This document shows, one piece after another, positions 47,430-56,498 of a stretch of DNA of 64,000 bases. The stretch lies in NCBI RefSeq assembly GCF_014696065.1, contig NZ_JACJPL010000027.1, forward strand, positions 620,001 through 684,000. Direction: 5' to 3'. The notes under the pieces are model-generated. The model did not search any database, was not told where the DNA came from, and saw only the letters and a list, made by a program, of their open reading frames with translations. Position 1 is the stretch's first letter; each line of letters begins with the position of its first letter. This DNA is from Leptolyngbya sp. FACHB-261. Lineage in GTDB: Bacteria > Cyanobacteriota > Cyanobacteriia > FACHB-261. A program made the position numbers and the translations under genes.

Positions 47430-48227
47430 CTAGTCAAGTTCATCAGGATTAATACCTTGAGCCCGCAGATATTCTGCCAAACGCTCGGCGCGTTGGCGCT
47501 CTTGCTCGACTCGCTGGCGCTCCTGACCTACTTGCTCTACAGCCCAGAGCAGCAAGTTGCCAGCCTCGTCCCACCAGCGCAACCAGTAGCCGGTTCGCTC
47601 CTCCTTCTGGCCTTGCCAAACTCCCAAAAACAGCTCCATTTCTGCAAGCCAATAACGGCCTTCAGCATCAGCGGTTTGTGGTTCGTAGCGTCCGGCTTGC
47701 AGCCGATAAACCTCCAGCAAACCAGTGGCCGGGTCAAAGATGGCATAGGTTGGGACTTGCAGAATTTGCTCGTAGAAGAACCACTTGCCCAGTGGAAAAG
47801 TTCGCTTGACAGAGTACTCTCCCCCCTCCGTTTCTGACAGAAATTCCATGACCACTTTAGGGCTCTCTCCCTCCAGGTTGGGAGTGTAGCTGCGTCGGTC
47901 TTTGTGGGCCGTGAGGGGCAGCACAGAGGCAACATAAACCCAATCGGGTGCCTTGATTACTAAGTTGCCATTGACTGTAGAGCACAGGCCAAAATTAGAG
48001 GCGATTAGCATTTCTGGCTTGATGTATCCTGCCAGTTCCAAAGCTTCTCGCAATGCCCCTGCGATCAAAGGTTGACCGGTATTCTCCACAGGTTCTTCTT
48101 CTAAGGGAAAATCTTCTGGCAGTTTCTCCCAGGTGATGGTGAGTGCGGCCTGTTGTGCAAGCGGCTGTCCGACTGAATGACCCGGAGTCACGACCATGCT
48201 CTGACGCCCTATCGCGAGATAACTCAC
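47430..48227 (-). CDS. Uma2-family (DUF820) putative restriction-type endonuclease
   Basis: 265 residues. PD-(D/E)xK-like core with NLVIKAPDWVYVASV and SPKVVMEFLSETEGGEYSVKR, then IFDPATGLLEVYRLQAGRYE. The last ~35 residues are a charged helix (RQRVEQERQRAERLAEYL), a common tail in this family. Uma2 genes are present in large numbers in cyanobacteria; their role is unresolved. Stop lies 51 bp from the murE stop (convergent). Confidence 0.85.
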   Translation of the reverse strand: MSYLAIGRQSMVVTPGHSVGQPLAQQAALTITWEKLPEDFPLEEEPVENTGQPLIAGALREALELAGYIKPEMLIASNFGLCSTVNGNLVIKAPDWVYVASVLPLTAHKDRRSYTPNLEGESPKVVMEFLSETEGGEYSVKRTFPLGKWFFYEQILQVPTYAIFDPATGLLEVYRLQAGRYEPQTADAEGRYWLAEMELFLGVWQGQKEERTGYWLRWWDEAGNLLLWAVEQVGQERQRVEQERQRAERLAEYLRAQGINPDELD

Positions 48228-48623
48228 TGACTTAGTAATGGTATAACTCAGGGTCTTTCAGTTCAGACGCAACAAAGCTCAGTTCTGCATGATAAGTGCT
48301 GCATTCTTAAGCAAGGCATGTGAACGCAGAGACAAAGCAGTTAATTACAGTGAAACTTTGCTTTACTGCCGTATTGAAGATCCACCGCAGCTATTCCTGA
48401 GCAATCTGCAAGCAGCAGCAACCAATACTCAAGGCTACAGTTCTGAGACCAGGGTGAAACTGCAATTCAGCCAAGGTTTTTAATAGTCAAGCTTTCATAC
48501 TTAGGCGTTTATTCTTAACATACGCAGTAAGCTCAAACCCGGCAGAGCTAGCTCATCTAACTCTGCCGGGTTATGCCGATCCAACTACCAAACACTAAAG
48601 TGTCAAAATCAGGTAGCTAGAAA
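48228..48623. other. intergenic region between Uma2 and lysC
   Basis: Holds the Uma2 promoter (minus) and the lysC terminator. A hairpin with arms CCCGGCAGAG/CTCTGCCGGG spans 48538-48570. An ORF of 64 residues at 48289-48483 has no motif and is not called. Confidence 0.5.
48538..48570 (-). terminator. hairpin terminator of lysC
   Basis: Perfect 10-bp stem (CCCGGCAGAG with CTCTGCCGGG) around a 13-base loop, 54 bp after the lysC stop. On the minus strand it is followed by a short TTT run. Confidence 0.75.
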
Positions 48624-50447
48624 TTAGGGTTTAGCCACACTGACCGGCACGCTGCCTGCCAGTTCAAACGCTGTGTGAATCGCTCGTAGCGCCCGTGGCC
48701 CCTCATCCTCCGCCACAACACAGCTAACTTTGATTTCTGAGGTAGCAATCATCTCGATGTTGATTTGCTCTTGGGCCAAAGCAGCGAACATTCGAGCTGC
48801 CACACCCGGTTGCCCCACCATGCCGGTGCCGACGATGCTGACCTTGGCAATGCCTTTATCCAGGACCACAGAGCCGCAACCGAGTTCCCGAGCGACCTCT
48901 TCTAGAGCCGTTCGGGCTGCTTCGGCATCTACCTGAGACACTGTGAAGGCGATGTCATTGGTCATCACACCATTCACAACCTTGCCCCGCTGCGACTGGA
49001 TGATCATGTCCACGCTGACCCCCTGCTTCGCCAGGGTTTGGAACAGATGGGCAGCCATACCAGGGCGGTCAGGAACTTGCCGAATCGCTAAGCGTGCCTG
49101 ATTCACATCCAAAGCTACGCCACGCACAGGTGCAGGACTTACTAGCGCAATTGGCGTGCTGGCATCCAGGCGGGCTGCAGAATTGTCCACATCAAAGCCC
49201 AGGCAAAGGCTAGTGATTGCCTTTTGCCCATCGTCCACCGAGACAATACAACTGACCTTGACTTCGGAGGTTGAAATCAGTTGCAGGTTGATGCCTGCTG
49301 CGGCCAGGGTTGTAAACATCTGCGCGGCCACACCCGGACGCCCGATCATGCCAGCGCCTGCGATGCTCACCTTGGCCACGTGGGTGTCAACCGTGACCTC
49401 AGAGCAGCCCAGTTCTTGGCCCACGCGCCGTGCTACGGCTTCTGCCTCGGCCAGTAGGCCAGTCCGCACCGTGAAGGCAATGTCGTTATGACCAGGCGGT
49501 TCGCCCGATTCATCTTCCTGAATTGACTGGATAATCAGGTCGACATCTAGCCCTGTCCTGGCTAGCTCACCAAAGAAATGGGCAGCGATGCCGGGACGGT
49601 CAGGCACATGCAGCAAAGCGATTTTGGCCTGGTCAGTATCGATGCTGATGCCATCAACCGGACGGGCAATTTCCAGCCCTTCTAAGGGACGGGGCGGACG
49701 AGGTGGCGACAGCACCAGCGTGCCTGCATCTTCAGTCCAGCTAGAGCGCACCGCTAGTTTCACGCCGTAGTTTCGGGCAATCTCAACCGCACGCGGATGG
49801 AGGACTTTAGCCCCCAAGCTGGCAAGCTCCAGCATTTCATCACAGGTAATCTCATCTAGCAGACGTGCGTTTTCGACGATGCGTGGGTCGGTGGTAAGAA
49901 TGCCAGGCACATCAGTGTAGATCTCACACAGGTCAGCCTTCAACGCCGCCGCTAAAGCCACCGCTGAAGTGTCAGAACCGCCGCGCCCTAGTGTGGTCAC
50001 CTCTAGATCTTCGCTGTTGGAGATGCCCTGGAAGCCTGCTACGACGACGACTTTGCCCTGACCCAGATGGCGTTCTAGCCGCTCAGTCTCAATATGCAGA
50101 ATCCGGGCACGGGTGTGAGCCGATTCAGTGACAATGCCAACTTGCGCTCCGTTGAGAGAAATCGCAGCCTGGCCGTAATGTTGAAGCGCCATGCTCAGAA
50201 GAGCGATGCTGACCTGTTCGCCGGTCGAGAGCAACATGTCCATCTCACGACGGTTCGGCTGAGGCGTAATTTCGGTTGCTAGTTTAATCAAGCCGTCAGT
50301 GGTCTTACCCATGGCTGACACCACGACCACAACCGAATTTTTACCCTGTCCTGCCTGGACGGTTGTCATGATCCGGCGGGCGACCGCCTGAATCCGCTCT
50401 ACTGAACCAACTGAGCTACCGCCATACTTCTGAACAATTAGCGCCAT
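48624..50447 (-). CDS. lysC: aspartate kinase with four ACT domains
   Basis: 607 residues. Kinase domain starts MALIVQKYGGSSVGSVERI, with TLGRGGSDTSAVALAAAL. The C-terminal half is a duplicated ACT pair: GISIDTDQAKIALLHVPDRP / GAGMIGRPGVAAQMF, then GVALDVNQARLAIRQVPDRP / GTGMVGQPGVAARMF. This long form is normal in cyanobacteria; the extra ACT pair is thought to tune feedback inhibition by lysine and threonine. First step of Lys, Thr, Met and meso-DAP synthesis. Confidence 0.96.
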   Translation of the reverse strand: MALIVQKYGGSSVGSVERIQAVARRIMTTVQAGQGKNSVVVVVSAMGKTTDGLIKLATEITPQPNRREMDMLLSTGEQVSIALLSMALQHYGQAAISLNGAQVGIVTESAHTRARILHIETERLERHLGQGKVVVVAGFQGISNSEDLEVTTLGRGGSDTSAVALAAALKADLCEIYTDVPGILTTDPRIVENARLLDEITCDEMLELASLGAKVLHPRAVEIARNYGVKLAVRSSWTEDAGTLVLSPPRPPRPLEGLEIARPVDGISIDTDQAKIALLHVPDRPGIAAHFFGELARTGLDVDLIIQSIQEDESGEPPGHNDIAFTVRTGLLAEAEAVARRVGQELGCSEVTVDTHVAKVSIAGAGMIGRPGVAAQMFTTLAAAGINLQLISTSEVKVSCIVSVDDGQKAITSLCLGFDVDNSAARLDASTPIALVSPAPVRGVALDVNQARLAIRQVPDRPGMAAHLFQTLAKQGVSVDMIIQSQRGKVVNGVMTNDIAFTVSQVDAEAARTALEEVARELGCGSVVLDKGIAKVSIVGTGMVGQPGVAARMFAALAQEQINIEMIATSEIKVSCVVAEDEGPRALRAIHTAFELAGSVPVSVAKP

Positions 50448-50644
50448 AGTATAAAAACTGCTTGCAAGCTCACACTCACCGGAGGAAAGCCCCCTTAAGA
50501 GCCAGTCTCTTAACTTATCAGACTCCTAGAATCCCGCCTGATGGGGAATCCCTCTGCTTTAGCAAACTTAATATTCTCGGATACTGACAATTAATTACAA
50601 GCAATCCTGGCTAGCGCAGTTCTAGCCAGAAAATTGAATTGACA

Positions 50645-50684
50645 AGCCCTTGTAGAAAACCCCATCAGGGCCGCTGCAAGGGCT
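50645..50684. terminator. hairpin between lysC and FAS1 gene
   Basis: Arms AGCCCTTG (50645-50652) and CAAGGGCT (50677-50684) pair perfectly around a 24-base loop. It is downstream of the FAS1 gene on the minus strand. No T-run, so it may act as a weak terminator or mRNA stabiliser. Confidence 0.4.
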
Positions 50685-50743
50685 GCGCTTTAAGGACTTA
50701 CCGGAAAGAAGCGAAGAGGAGTTACCTGAATTAGCGGTTTGAA

Positions 50744-51736
50744 TTAACGGAGAGAGGCTAGACGCGAGCGGATATCGGCAGGGATCAGGACGCGACTAAC
50801 TGCGTGGATGACGCCATTGGAAGCCTGAATATCTGGCTGAACGACACTGCCATCGTTGATCAGAACCCGTTGTGGCGTGACTCGAACCGCCAGTCCACCG
50901 GCCAAACTTGTTACAGCTCCAGTTCTCAGTTCGCTAGAGGTGACCTGACCGGGGACTACGTGGTAGGCCAGAATCCGTAGTAGCAGTGGTCGGTTCCGGG
51001 GCTGTAGCAGGCGTTCGAGGGTGCCTTGGGGTAAGGCGGCGAATGCTGCGTCGGTAGGAGCAAAAATCGTATAGCTCCCTCCGCGAGACTGAAGAGCGTT
51101 GGCCAAGCCAGCTTCCTGCACAATGCGCGCTAGGGTTCGGAAAGAACCAGTACTAGACGCTTGTAGTAGCAGTTGGGTGAGGGTTTGGTCGTTAGTTGCT
51201 TGAGGGGTTGTGGGTTGAGTCGTGCCAGTACCTGGTTGAGTACCAGTACCCGGTTGAGTGCCAGCGCCCGGTCGGGTTGTGCCAGTGCCCGGTCGGGTCT
51301 GCATACCTGGGGTCGTACCAGTGCCGGGTTGAGTTGTGCCTGTGCCGGGTTGAGTTGTGCCAGTCCCTGGCTGGATTATTGTGCCCGGCTGAGTTGTGCC
51401 AGTGCCGGGTCGAGTTTGCGTCCCCGGCTGGGTCGTGCCAGCCCCCGGCTGGGTCAGTGTGCCCGGTTGGGTGCCAGTGCCGGGTTGAGTTGTGCCAGTA
51501 CCCGGTTGAGTCAGCGTGCCGGGAGTTGTGCCAGTGCCGGGTTGCGTCGGAGTAACAGGTTGCACGACGTCAGGGGGCAGTTCGCTGGGAGAAGAGGGCT
51601 GGTTAATGCCAGGAGGAGCTTGGCTAGGGGAGGTTGTTTGAGCCAGTACGGGCAAGCTAGCGAAGAGGCTCAGGCCAAGGGCACTAGAGAGGATAGATAA
51701 CTTCCGACCTAACTTTAGGGAACAGCTTGTTCGCAT
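50744..51736 (-). CDS. secreted fasciclin (FAS1)-domain protein with Pro-Gly-Thr repeat linker
   Basis: Start at the ATG at 51736 (MRTSCSLKLGRKLS). Signal peptide ends around LPVLAQTTS. Residues ~45-175 are a low-complexity linker of TQPGTGT-type units. The C-terminal FAS1 domain has the H1 and H2 motifs: YTIFAPTDAAFAALPQG and ILAYHVVPGQVTSSEL. Secreted adhesin-like proteins of this type may bind extracellular polysaccharide; role here is unknown. The linker repeats expand and contract easily. Confidence 0.88.
   Translation of the reverse strand: MRTSCSLKLGRKLSILSSALGLSLFASLPVLAQTTSPSQAPPGINQPSSPSELPPDVVQPVTPTQPGTGTTPGTLTQPGTGTTQPGTGTQPGTLTQPGAGTTQPGTQTRPGTGTTQPGTIIQPGTGTTQPGTGTTQPGTGTTPGMQTRPGTGTTRPGAGTQPGTGTQPGTGTTQPTTPQATNDQTLTQLLLQASSTGSFRTLARIVQEAGLANALQSRGGSYTIFAPTDAAFAALPQGTLERLLQPRNRPLLLRILAYHVVPGQVTSSELRTGAVTSLAGGLAVRVTPQRVLINDGSVVQPDIQASNGVIHAVSRVLIPADIRSRLASLR
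51190..51560. repeat. low-complexity repeat inside the FAS1 gene
   Basis: About 370 bp of imperfect 15- to 24-bp units encoding TQPGTGT / PGTGTTQ. Units are the same at protein level but differ at DNA level, indicating selection on the protein. Third-base variation argues against a recent expansion by slippage. Confidence 0.75.
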
Positions 51737-52302
51737 GATGCGTTCGTTTTTGTGAAGGAGTGTTAATGTCTCTAACCGTAGATACACTCCAAAAGCCTGT
51801 CCTCTATCAATAGAAGTACCTCTTGAGATAGAGGTGAATTAGGTGCTCTTATTTAGCTGCTCTTATTTAAGTGCCTGACACTTCTAAATATTGCAGCCAT
51901 CTCCTCAAAATCGAGTGGAATCCCTTAGAAGTTTTTTGTGCAAGCGAAGGCCAATTAAGAAACCTTCAACTTTGTCATTTCAAGGTTTTATCCCTTAAGC
52001 AACAAGACAATGTGCTTGCTTTATTATTCATGACTTATAACTTGTTAATACTTGCACGATCTAAGCCGAGTTTCTCGCGTTCTCTCTTTTCTAACTATAT
52101 TTTAGATTTCTATCTTTCGTTGAGAATTCTATTAGGGTTTCGTGGATGTAAGACTCTATATTCACTCAATCTGCCAATCTTTCAGGACTCTCCTACAAAA
52201 ATCTGTAAACCCTTCTAGCATTTGTACTTTTTTCAGCAGTTCCTAGTTCAGGGACTAGCCTAAGCTCCTAGAACTAGCGTTGAGCAACTTTAGGGGCCAA
52301 CA
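51737..52302. other. AT-rich intergenic region
   Basis: 566 bp, distinctly more AT-rich than its flanks. A 115-codon plus-strand ORF at 51871-52218 is open, but it is Leu/Ser-rich with unusual codon use and no ribosome binding site, so I do not call it. Promoters for the FAS1 gene (minus) and the histidine kinase (plus) must lie here. Confidence 0.45.
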
Positions 52303-52404
52303 ATGCGATGTGATGCTGAGTCTTTAGCTAACCTAATGTTGGAGCTAGAACTAGGCATTAGCCTGCAAGTGATTGAGCCAGTGAGTGCTGGAGAGCAAGC
52401 ATGA
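52303..52404 (+). CDS. 33-aa leader coupled to the multi-PAS kinase
   Basis: ATG at 52303 with AGGGG at 52292-52296; the TGA at 52402-52404 overlaps the kinase ATG (ATGA). Sequence begins MRCDAESLANLMLELELGIS and contains no membrane span. Good ribosome binding site and stop/start overlap suggest real translation that sets kinase expression. It might be a remnant of a longer upstream gene. No family recognised. Confidence 0.45.
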   Translation: MRCDAESLANLMLELELGISLQVIEPVSAGEQA

Positions 52405-55184
52405 AAGACCAGCCAGAGACAGACAGCAAACAGGTTGAGGAATTGACCAGGCTGCGTCAGCAGGTGGCTCATCTAGAGCAGGTTGAAGAAGCTCTGCGCC
52501 AAAGCGAAGCTAGGCAACAAGCACTCTTGAGCGTGATACCTGAGCTTATCTACCGCGTTCATCGCGACGGCACCATTCTAGACTTCACCCCTCCCAAGGA
52601 CTTCGGCTTACTGATTATTGAAGGAGACTGCATTGGCCGCCAGTTAGCGGAGGTTCTACCCGTAGAGATGGCTAGAGAACGGCTGCACCACATCGCGCAA
52701 GCCCTCACTACTGGCACGCCCCAGATATACGAGTACCAAATCAGCGTTGAGGGAAAACCCTGCTGGCGAGAGGTTCGTGTCGTTGGTTGTGATGAAGATG
52801 AAGCCCTGGTTATTGTGCGCGACTTCAGTAAGCGTCAGCAAATGGAGCTAGACCTGCGCGATGCCCTCCGGAAACTCAGCTTGTATATCGAAAACTCGCC
52901 ACTAGCCGTAATTGAGCGAGACCGTAACTGCCAAATCACCTGTTGGTCCCGGCAAGCTGAGGTGCTATTTGGTTGGCAGGCTGAGGAAGTTATTGGCAAA
53001 TTAGTGGGGGATTGGCCCTTTGTGTTTGTCAGTGATGTCGATAGGGTCAAGCGAACGATGGAAGCCCTAAGGAACTACGAACAGCAACACAATATTTCCT
53101 TAAACAGAAACTATACCAAGGATGGCTCGGTTATTGATTGCGAGTGGCACAACTCGGCCTTATTAGACGAGTCTGGTCAGCTCATCTCAACTCTATCTGT
53201 AGCCTTGGATGTTACTGAGCGCAAACGGTCAGAAGAGTCCATTAGACGCAGCGCTGCTGAGATCAATCAAGTTTTCAACATGCTCCCCAACTTTGTCTGG
53301 AAGTTCTGCCTGAATACCCCGAATAGTTACGAGTTTGTCTATGCCAGCGACATCGTGACCGAACTCAGCGGTATCGCCAAACAGGAGTTCCTGCAAAATC
53401 CTCAGATCTGGAACACTTATATTGATGCTGACCGCGAGTCACAAGAGGCAATCCAGACAGCTTGGCAAGCGATTCAGCAGGGGGAACCCTACCGAGTGGT
53501 TTATCTTTTCCACACCCTGCACAGGGGACCTCGCTGGTTTGAAACCACTGCGCGACCAGCTATTGAGGCAGGGAAACTCTACTACTACGGCAGCACTACT
53601 GATATCACCGAGCGTAAACAGGCTGAAGAAGCCTTGCAACTTAGTGAGGAGCGCTATCGCACCCTAGTCGCTGCCAGCGCCCAAGTGATTTGGCGAGCTA
53701 ACCCTGCGGGAGAGATATTCTCAGCCTCTACCACTTGGCAAGAGCTAACCGGGCAGAGTCAGCAAGAGCTTCAAGGCTATGGTTGGTTGAACGCTGTGCA
53801 TCCCGATGACCGGGAGCCAGTTCAGACTATTTGGGCACGGGCTTTAGAGCAGAAAAACGTTTGCGAAGTCGAGTACCGGATCCGAGATCAGGTTGGCAGC
53901 TATCGCGATCTCAAAGTCCGAGCCGTGCCCATGCTTTTGAAGGATGGGTCGGTGCGGGAATGGATTGGCACTTGCACTGACATTACTGAGCAGAAACAGG
54001 CCGAAGCAGCCCTCCGGATTAATGAAGAGCGCTTTCGCTTGGCAGTCGACAATTTCCCAGATGTGTTCGTCATCTACGATGCTGAGCGACGGTTGCAATT
54101 TGTCAACGCAGAAGGGGTTCGTCGCAGTGGCCATACTGAGGAATCCCTGTTGGGCCATACCGACGATGAACTTTTCCCCCCAGAGGTGACAGACAACTAC
54201 CTACCCACTCTTCAGCGAGCCATCGAAACCCGAACCGCTCAAACCGCTGAATGCACTATTGTCTTGCCGACTATTGGAACCCACACACTGATTGTCACCT
54301 ATGTGCCGCTGTTGAATGGGCAGGGTGAAATTCATCAAATTCTCGGCATCACCCGTGACATCACAGCAAGCAAGCAGGCTGAGGCCAATCGCTTAGCTCA
54401 AGAGCGGGCCAAACAACTCGAAGCCGAGATGTTAGAGCTGCAACGCTTACATCAGCTCAAGGATGATTTTTTGAGCACGGTCTCCCACGAGCTGCGTACC
54501 CCCATGTCCAATATTCGGATGGCCATCCGGATGTTTGAAATTGTCCTCAAACAAGCTGGTTTACTACCGAGCGAATCTGAGGTCCCAGCGCAGCCCGCCA
54601 ATCGTATTGCTCAATATCTTCAGCTGCTTAGTACTGAGTGTGAGCGAGAGATCAGCCTGATCAATGACCTTCTGGATTTGCAACGGTTGGATGCTGGCAT
54701 GCAAGCTTTTAATTTGGAGCGGGTGCAATTGCAGAGCTGGTTGCCAGAACAGTTACACTCCTTTCAGGAACGAGCGCACAATCGGCAGCAAACCCTACAC
54801 TTAGCTTTGCCGCCAGAGTTACCAGCTTTCAATTGTGATGCCTCTTGCTTGGAGCGTATCCTCTGCGAGCTGTTGAATAATGCCTGCAAGTACACACCGC
54901 CGGGAGAACACATTACAGTCTCCGTCTATGCGGGCTCAGATTTCATGCAGTTTCAGGTCTGTAATACAGGCGTAGAGATTCCTGAACGCGAGCTACCCTT
55001 TATTTTTGATCGCTTTTACCGCATTCCAGGTGCAGATTCCTGGCGACAAGGAGGAACTGGTCTCGGTTTAGCACTAGTACAAAAACTGGTTAGCTCAATG
55101 GGTGGCAGCATTCGGGCTGAAAGCCTTCCTGAGGAAACTTGCTTCACCGTAGCGTTGCCACTTGGTCATTCAGCTGCAAGTTGA
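52401..55184 (+). CDS. cytoplasmic multi-PAS sensor histidine kinase
   Basis: 927 residues. A short coiled coil, then five PAS/PAC units (approximate spans 28-150, 155-275, 285-405, 410-535, 540-660; e.g. IPELIYRVHRDGTILDF, LAVIERDRNCQITCW, FPDVFVIYDAERRLQF). HisKA H-box SHELRTPMSNIRMAIRM (His near residue 698), then the ATPase with LLNNACKYTPPGEH (N box) and RQGGTGLGLALVQKLV (G2). No membrane span. No response regulator gene is adjacent, so it is an orphan kinase. Coupled to the 33-codon leader. Confidence 0.93.
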   Translation: MKDQPETDSKQVEELTRLRQQVAHLEQVEEALRQSEARQQALLSVIPELIYRVHRDGTILDFTPPKDFGLLIIEGDCIGRQLAEVLPVEMARERLHHIAQALTTGTPQIYEYQISVEGKPCWREVRVVGCDEDEALVIVRDFSKRQQMELDLRDALRKLSLYIENSPLAVIERDRNCQITCWSRQAEVLFGWQAEEVIGKLVGDWPFVFVSDVDRVKRTMEALRNYEQQHNISLNRNYTKDGSVIDCEWHNSALLDESGQLISTLSVALDVTERKRSEESIRRSAAEINQVFNMLPNFVWKFCLNTPNSYEFVYASDIVTELSGIAKQEFLQNPQIWNTYIDADRESQEAIQTAWQAIQQGEPYRVVYLFHTLHRGPRWFETTARPAIEAGKLYYYGSTTDITERKQAEEALQLSEERYRTLVAASAQVIWRANPAGEIFSASTTWQELTGQSQQELQGYGWLNAVHPDDREPVQTIWARALEQKNVCEVEYRIRDQVGSYRDLKVRAVPMLLKDGSVREWIGTCTDITEQKQAEAALRINEERFRLAVDNFPDVFVIYDAERRLQFVNAEGVRRSGHTEESLLGHTDDELFPPEVTDNYLPTLQRAIETRTAQTAECTIVLPTIGTHTLIVTYVPLLNGQGEIHQILGITRDITASKQAEANRLAQERAKQLEAEMLELQRLHQLKDDFLSTVSHELRTPMSNIRMAIRMFEIVLKQAGLLPSESEVPAQPANRIAQYLQLLSTECEREISLINDLLDLQRLDAGMQAFNLERVQLQSWLPEQLHSFQERAHNRQQTLHLALPPELPAFNCDASCLERILCELLNNACKYTPPGEHITVSVYAGSDFMQFQVCNTGVEIPERELPFIFDRFYRIPGADSWRQGGTGLGLALVQKLVSSMGGSIRAESLPEETCFTVALPLGHSAAS

Positions 55185-55258
55185 CAGGTAAGGGCGTATT
55201 CCTGGCAAAGGCCAAACTCGCTGAAGGATTAGAGTGGCCTGCGCTCTATAGGCAATCA

Positions 55259-55984
55259 ATGAGCCACGATTCTGAATCACAAGCTGAATTCTTTTACCAA
55301 CAGGGGATCGCTCAGGGGCAAACGCAGGAATATGAGGCCGCTCTGGCTAGCTTTGAACAGGCCATCGCTCTAAAACCTGACTATCCAGAAGCCTGGTACG
55401 AACAAAGCCTGGCTTTATGGCACCTGAAACGCTTTGAAGCTTGCCTCGCTAAGCTAAACCAAGCCGTTATCCTAAAGCCCGATTATTGGCAGGCTTGGAA
55501 TATGCGGGGAATGATCCTGAAGTTTCCTTTGCTACGCGCCGAAGAAGCCCTGACTTGTTTTGAACGAGCGCTTGAGCTAGATGCCAGCGATCCGGCGGTG
55601 TGGCGAAACCGAAGCCAGGTGCTATCGGTACTAGGCCGTCACCCAGAAGCACTAGCTAGCTGCGACCAAGCCTTAGTATTACGCAACAGCGCACCGGAGT
55701 TATGGGATGACCACGGCAATGTGTTGTGCGATCTGGAACGCTATGAAGAAGCCATAGCCAGCTACGACCAAGCCCTAGAACTCCAGCCAGACAATGCTCA
55801 AGTCTGGAATAATCGAGGTTTGGCATTATTGAGTTTGAAGCGTTATGAAGAAGCACTCGCCAACTATGACCAAGGGCTTGAACTTGTACCAGACGATGAG
55901 GCTCTCCTAAGCAATCGGACCAGCGTTGTAAAGACTTTGCAGCGGCTAAAGCGAGTAGTTAGCGATGGCCAGTCCTTCTATTAG
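55259..55984 (+). CDS. tetratricopeptide-repeat protein
   Basis: Start at the ATG at 55259 (MSHDSESQAEFFYQQG); an upstream frame from 55139 overlaps the kinase. 241 residues with five to six TPRs, e.g. YEAALASFEQAIALKPDYPE, YEEAIASYDQALELQPDNAQ and YEEALANYDQGLELVPDDEA. No signal peptide. Probably a scaffold for protein interactions; possibly linked to the kinase 74 bp upstream. Confidence 0.9.
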   Translation: MSHDSESQAEFFYQQGIAQGQTQEYEAALASFEQAIALKPDYPEAWYEQSLALWHLKRFEACLAKLNQAVILKPDYWQAWNMRGMILKFPLLRAEEALTCFERALELDASDPAVWRNRSQVLSVLGRHPEALASCDQALVLRNSAPELWDDHGNVLCDLERYEEAIASYDQALELQPDNAQVWNNRGLALLSLKRYEEALANYDQGLELVPDDEALLSNRTSVVKTLQRLKRVVSDGQSFY

Positions 55985-56498
55985 CCTTGCTCTATTACTA
56001 GATCGCTCTTTATTACTCCAGGAAATTGCTTTAGAAAGGCAGCTAAAACGAGTGAGATCAAGCAGGTGGGCTTGGGACCGATTGGCTCCAAATGGTGGAT
56101 TCAGGATTGTCATATGCCTTTAGAGGTATTTTCGAAATACAATTTCTTGCCAGCTTCTCGCTAGCTTCTCGCCAGCTTCTCACTAGCGCTTCTAGCGCTC
56201 TGTAGCTAGCTTTAAATTTAGAAGAAAATTCATTGGCAATGCCTTTGCTGGCAGGCTTTGCAGGGTTTACACTAGCTTTAAATCGCCGCCTCTTGCAGCT
56301 AAATTTTGATGCTCTAAAACAAGAATTTAGAACCTTGGAATAAGCAGAATCATACAAGAAAACTATAAGAGCAAGCTGTGTCAGGCAGAGATTCGAGGGT
56401 TAGAAAGTTATCTCTAGAGTAGGAGAGGCCGTTTAGAGCTATACCCTATTCTTTAATAAGACCTTCGTTAGCTCCTTTTTAATCACGAGGAACCTTTT
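55985..56498. other. intergenic region before the GT4 gene
   Basis: 514 bp without a supported gene. It carries an 11-bp tandem repeat at 56149-56181 and nearby variants of CTAGC/CTTCTC. An antisense ORF at 56058-56357 is composed largely of the repeat translation and is rejected. A GTTAGC-rich stretch follows to 56498. Confidence 0.4.
56149..56181. repeat. 11-bp tandem repeat, three copies
   Basis: GCCAGCTTCTC, GCTAGCTTCTC and GCCAGCTTCTC in series, followed by a degenerate ACTAGCGCTTC. A simple slippage repeat in non-coding DNA. Confidence 0.7.

Noticed and set aside
48289-48483. 64-codon plus-strand ORF between Uma2 and lysC
   Set aside because: No motif, weak start, sits in promoter/terminator space.
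51173-51700. 175-codon ORF antisense to the FAS1 gene
   Set aside because: Shadow of the low-complexity Pro-Gly-Thr repeat.
51871-52218. 115-codon plus-strand ORF in AT-rich DNA
   Set aside because: No ribosome binding site, atypical composition, no recognisable domain; likely chance.
56058-56357. 99-codon minus-strand ORF
   Set aside because: Much of it translates an 11-bp tandem repeat and no start signal is seen.
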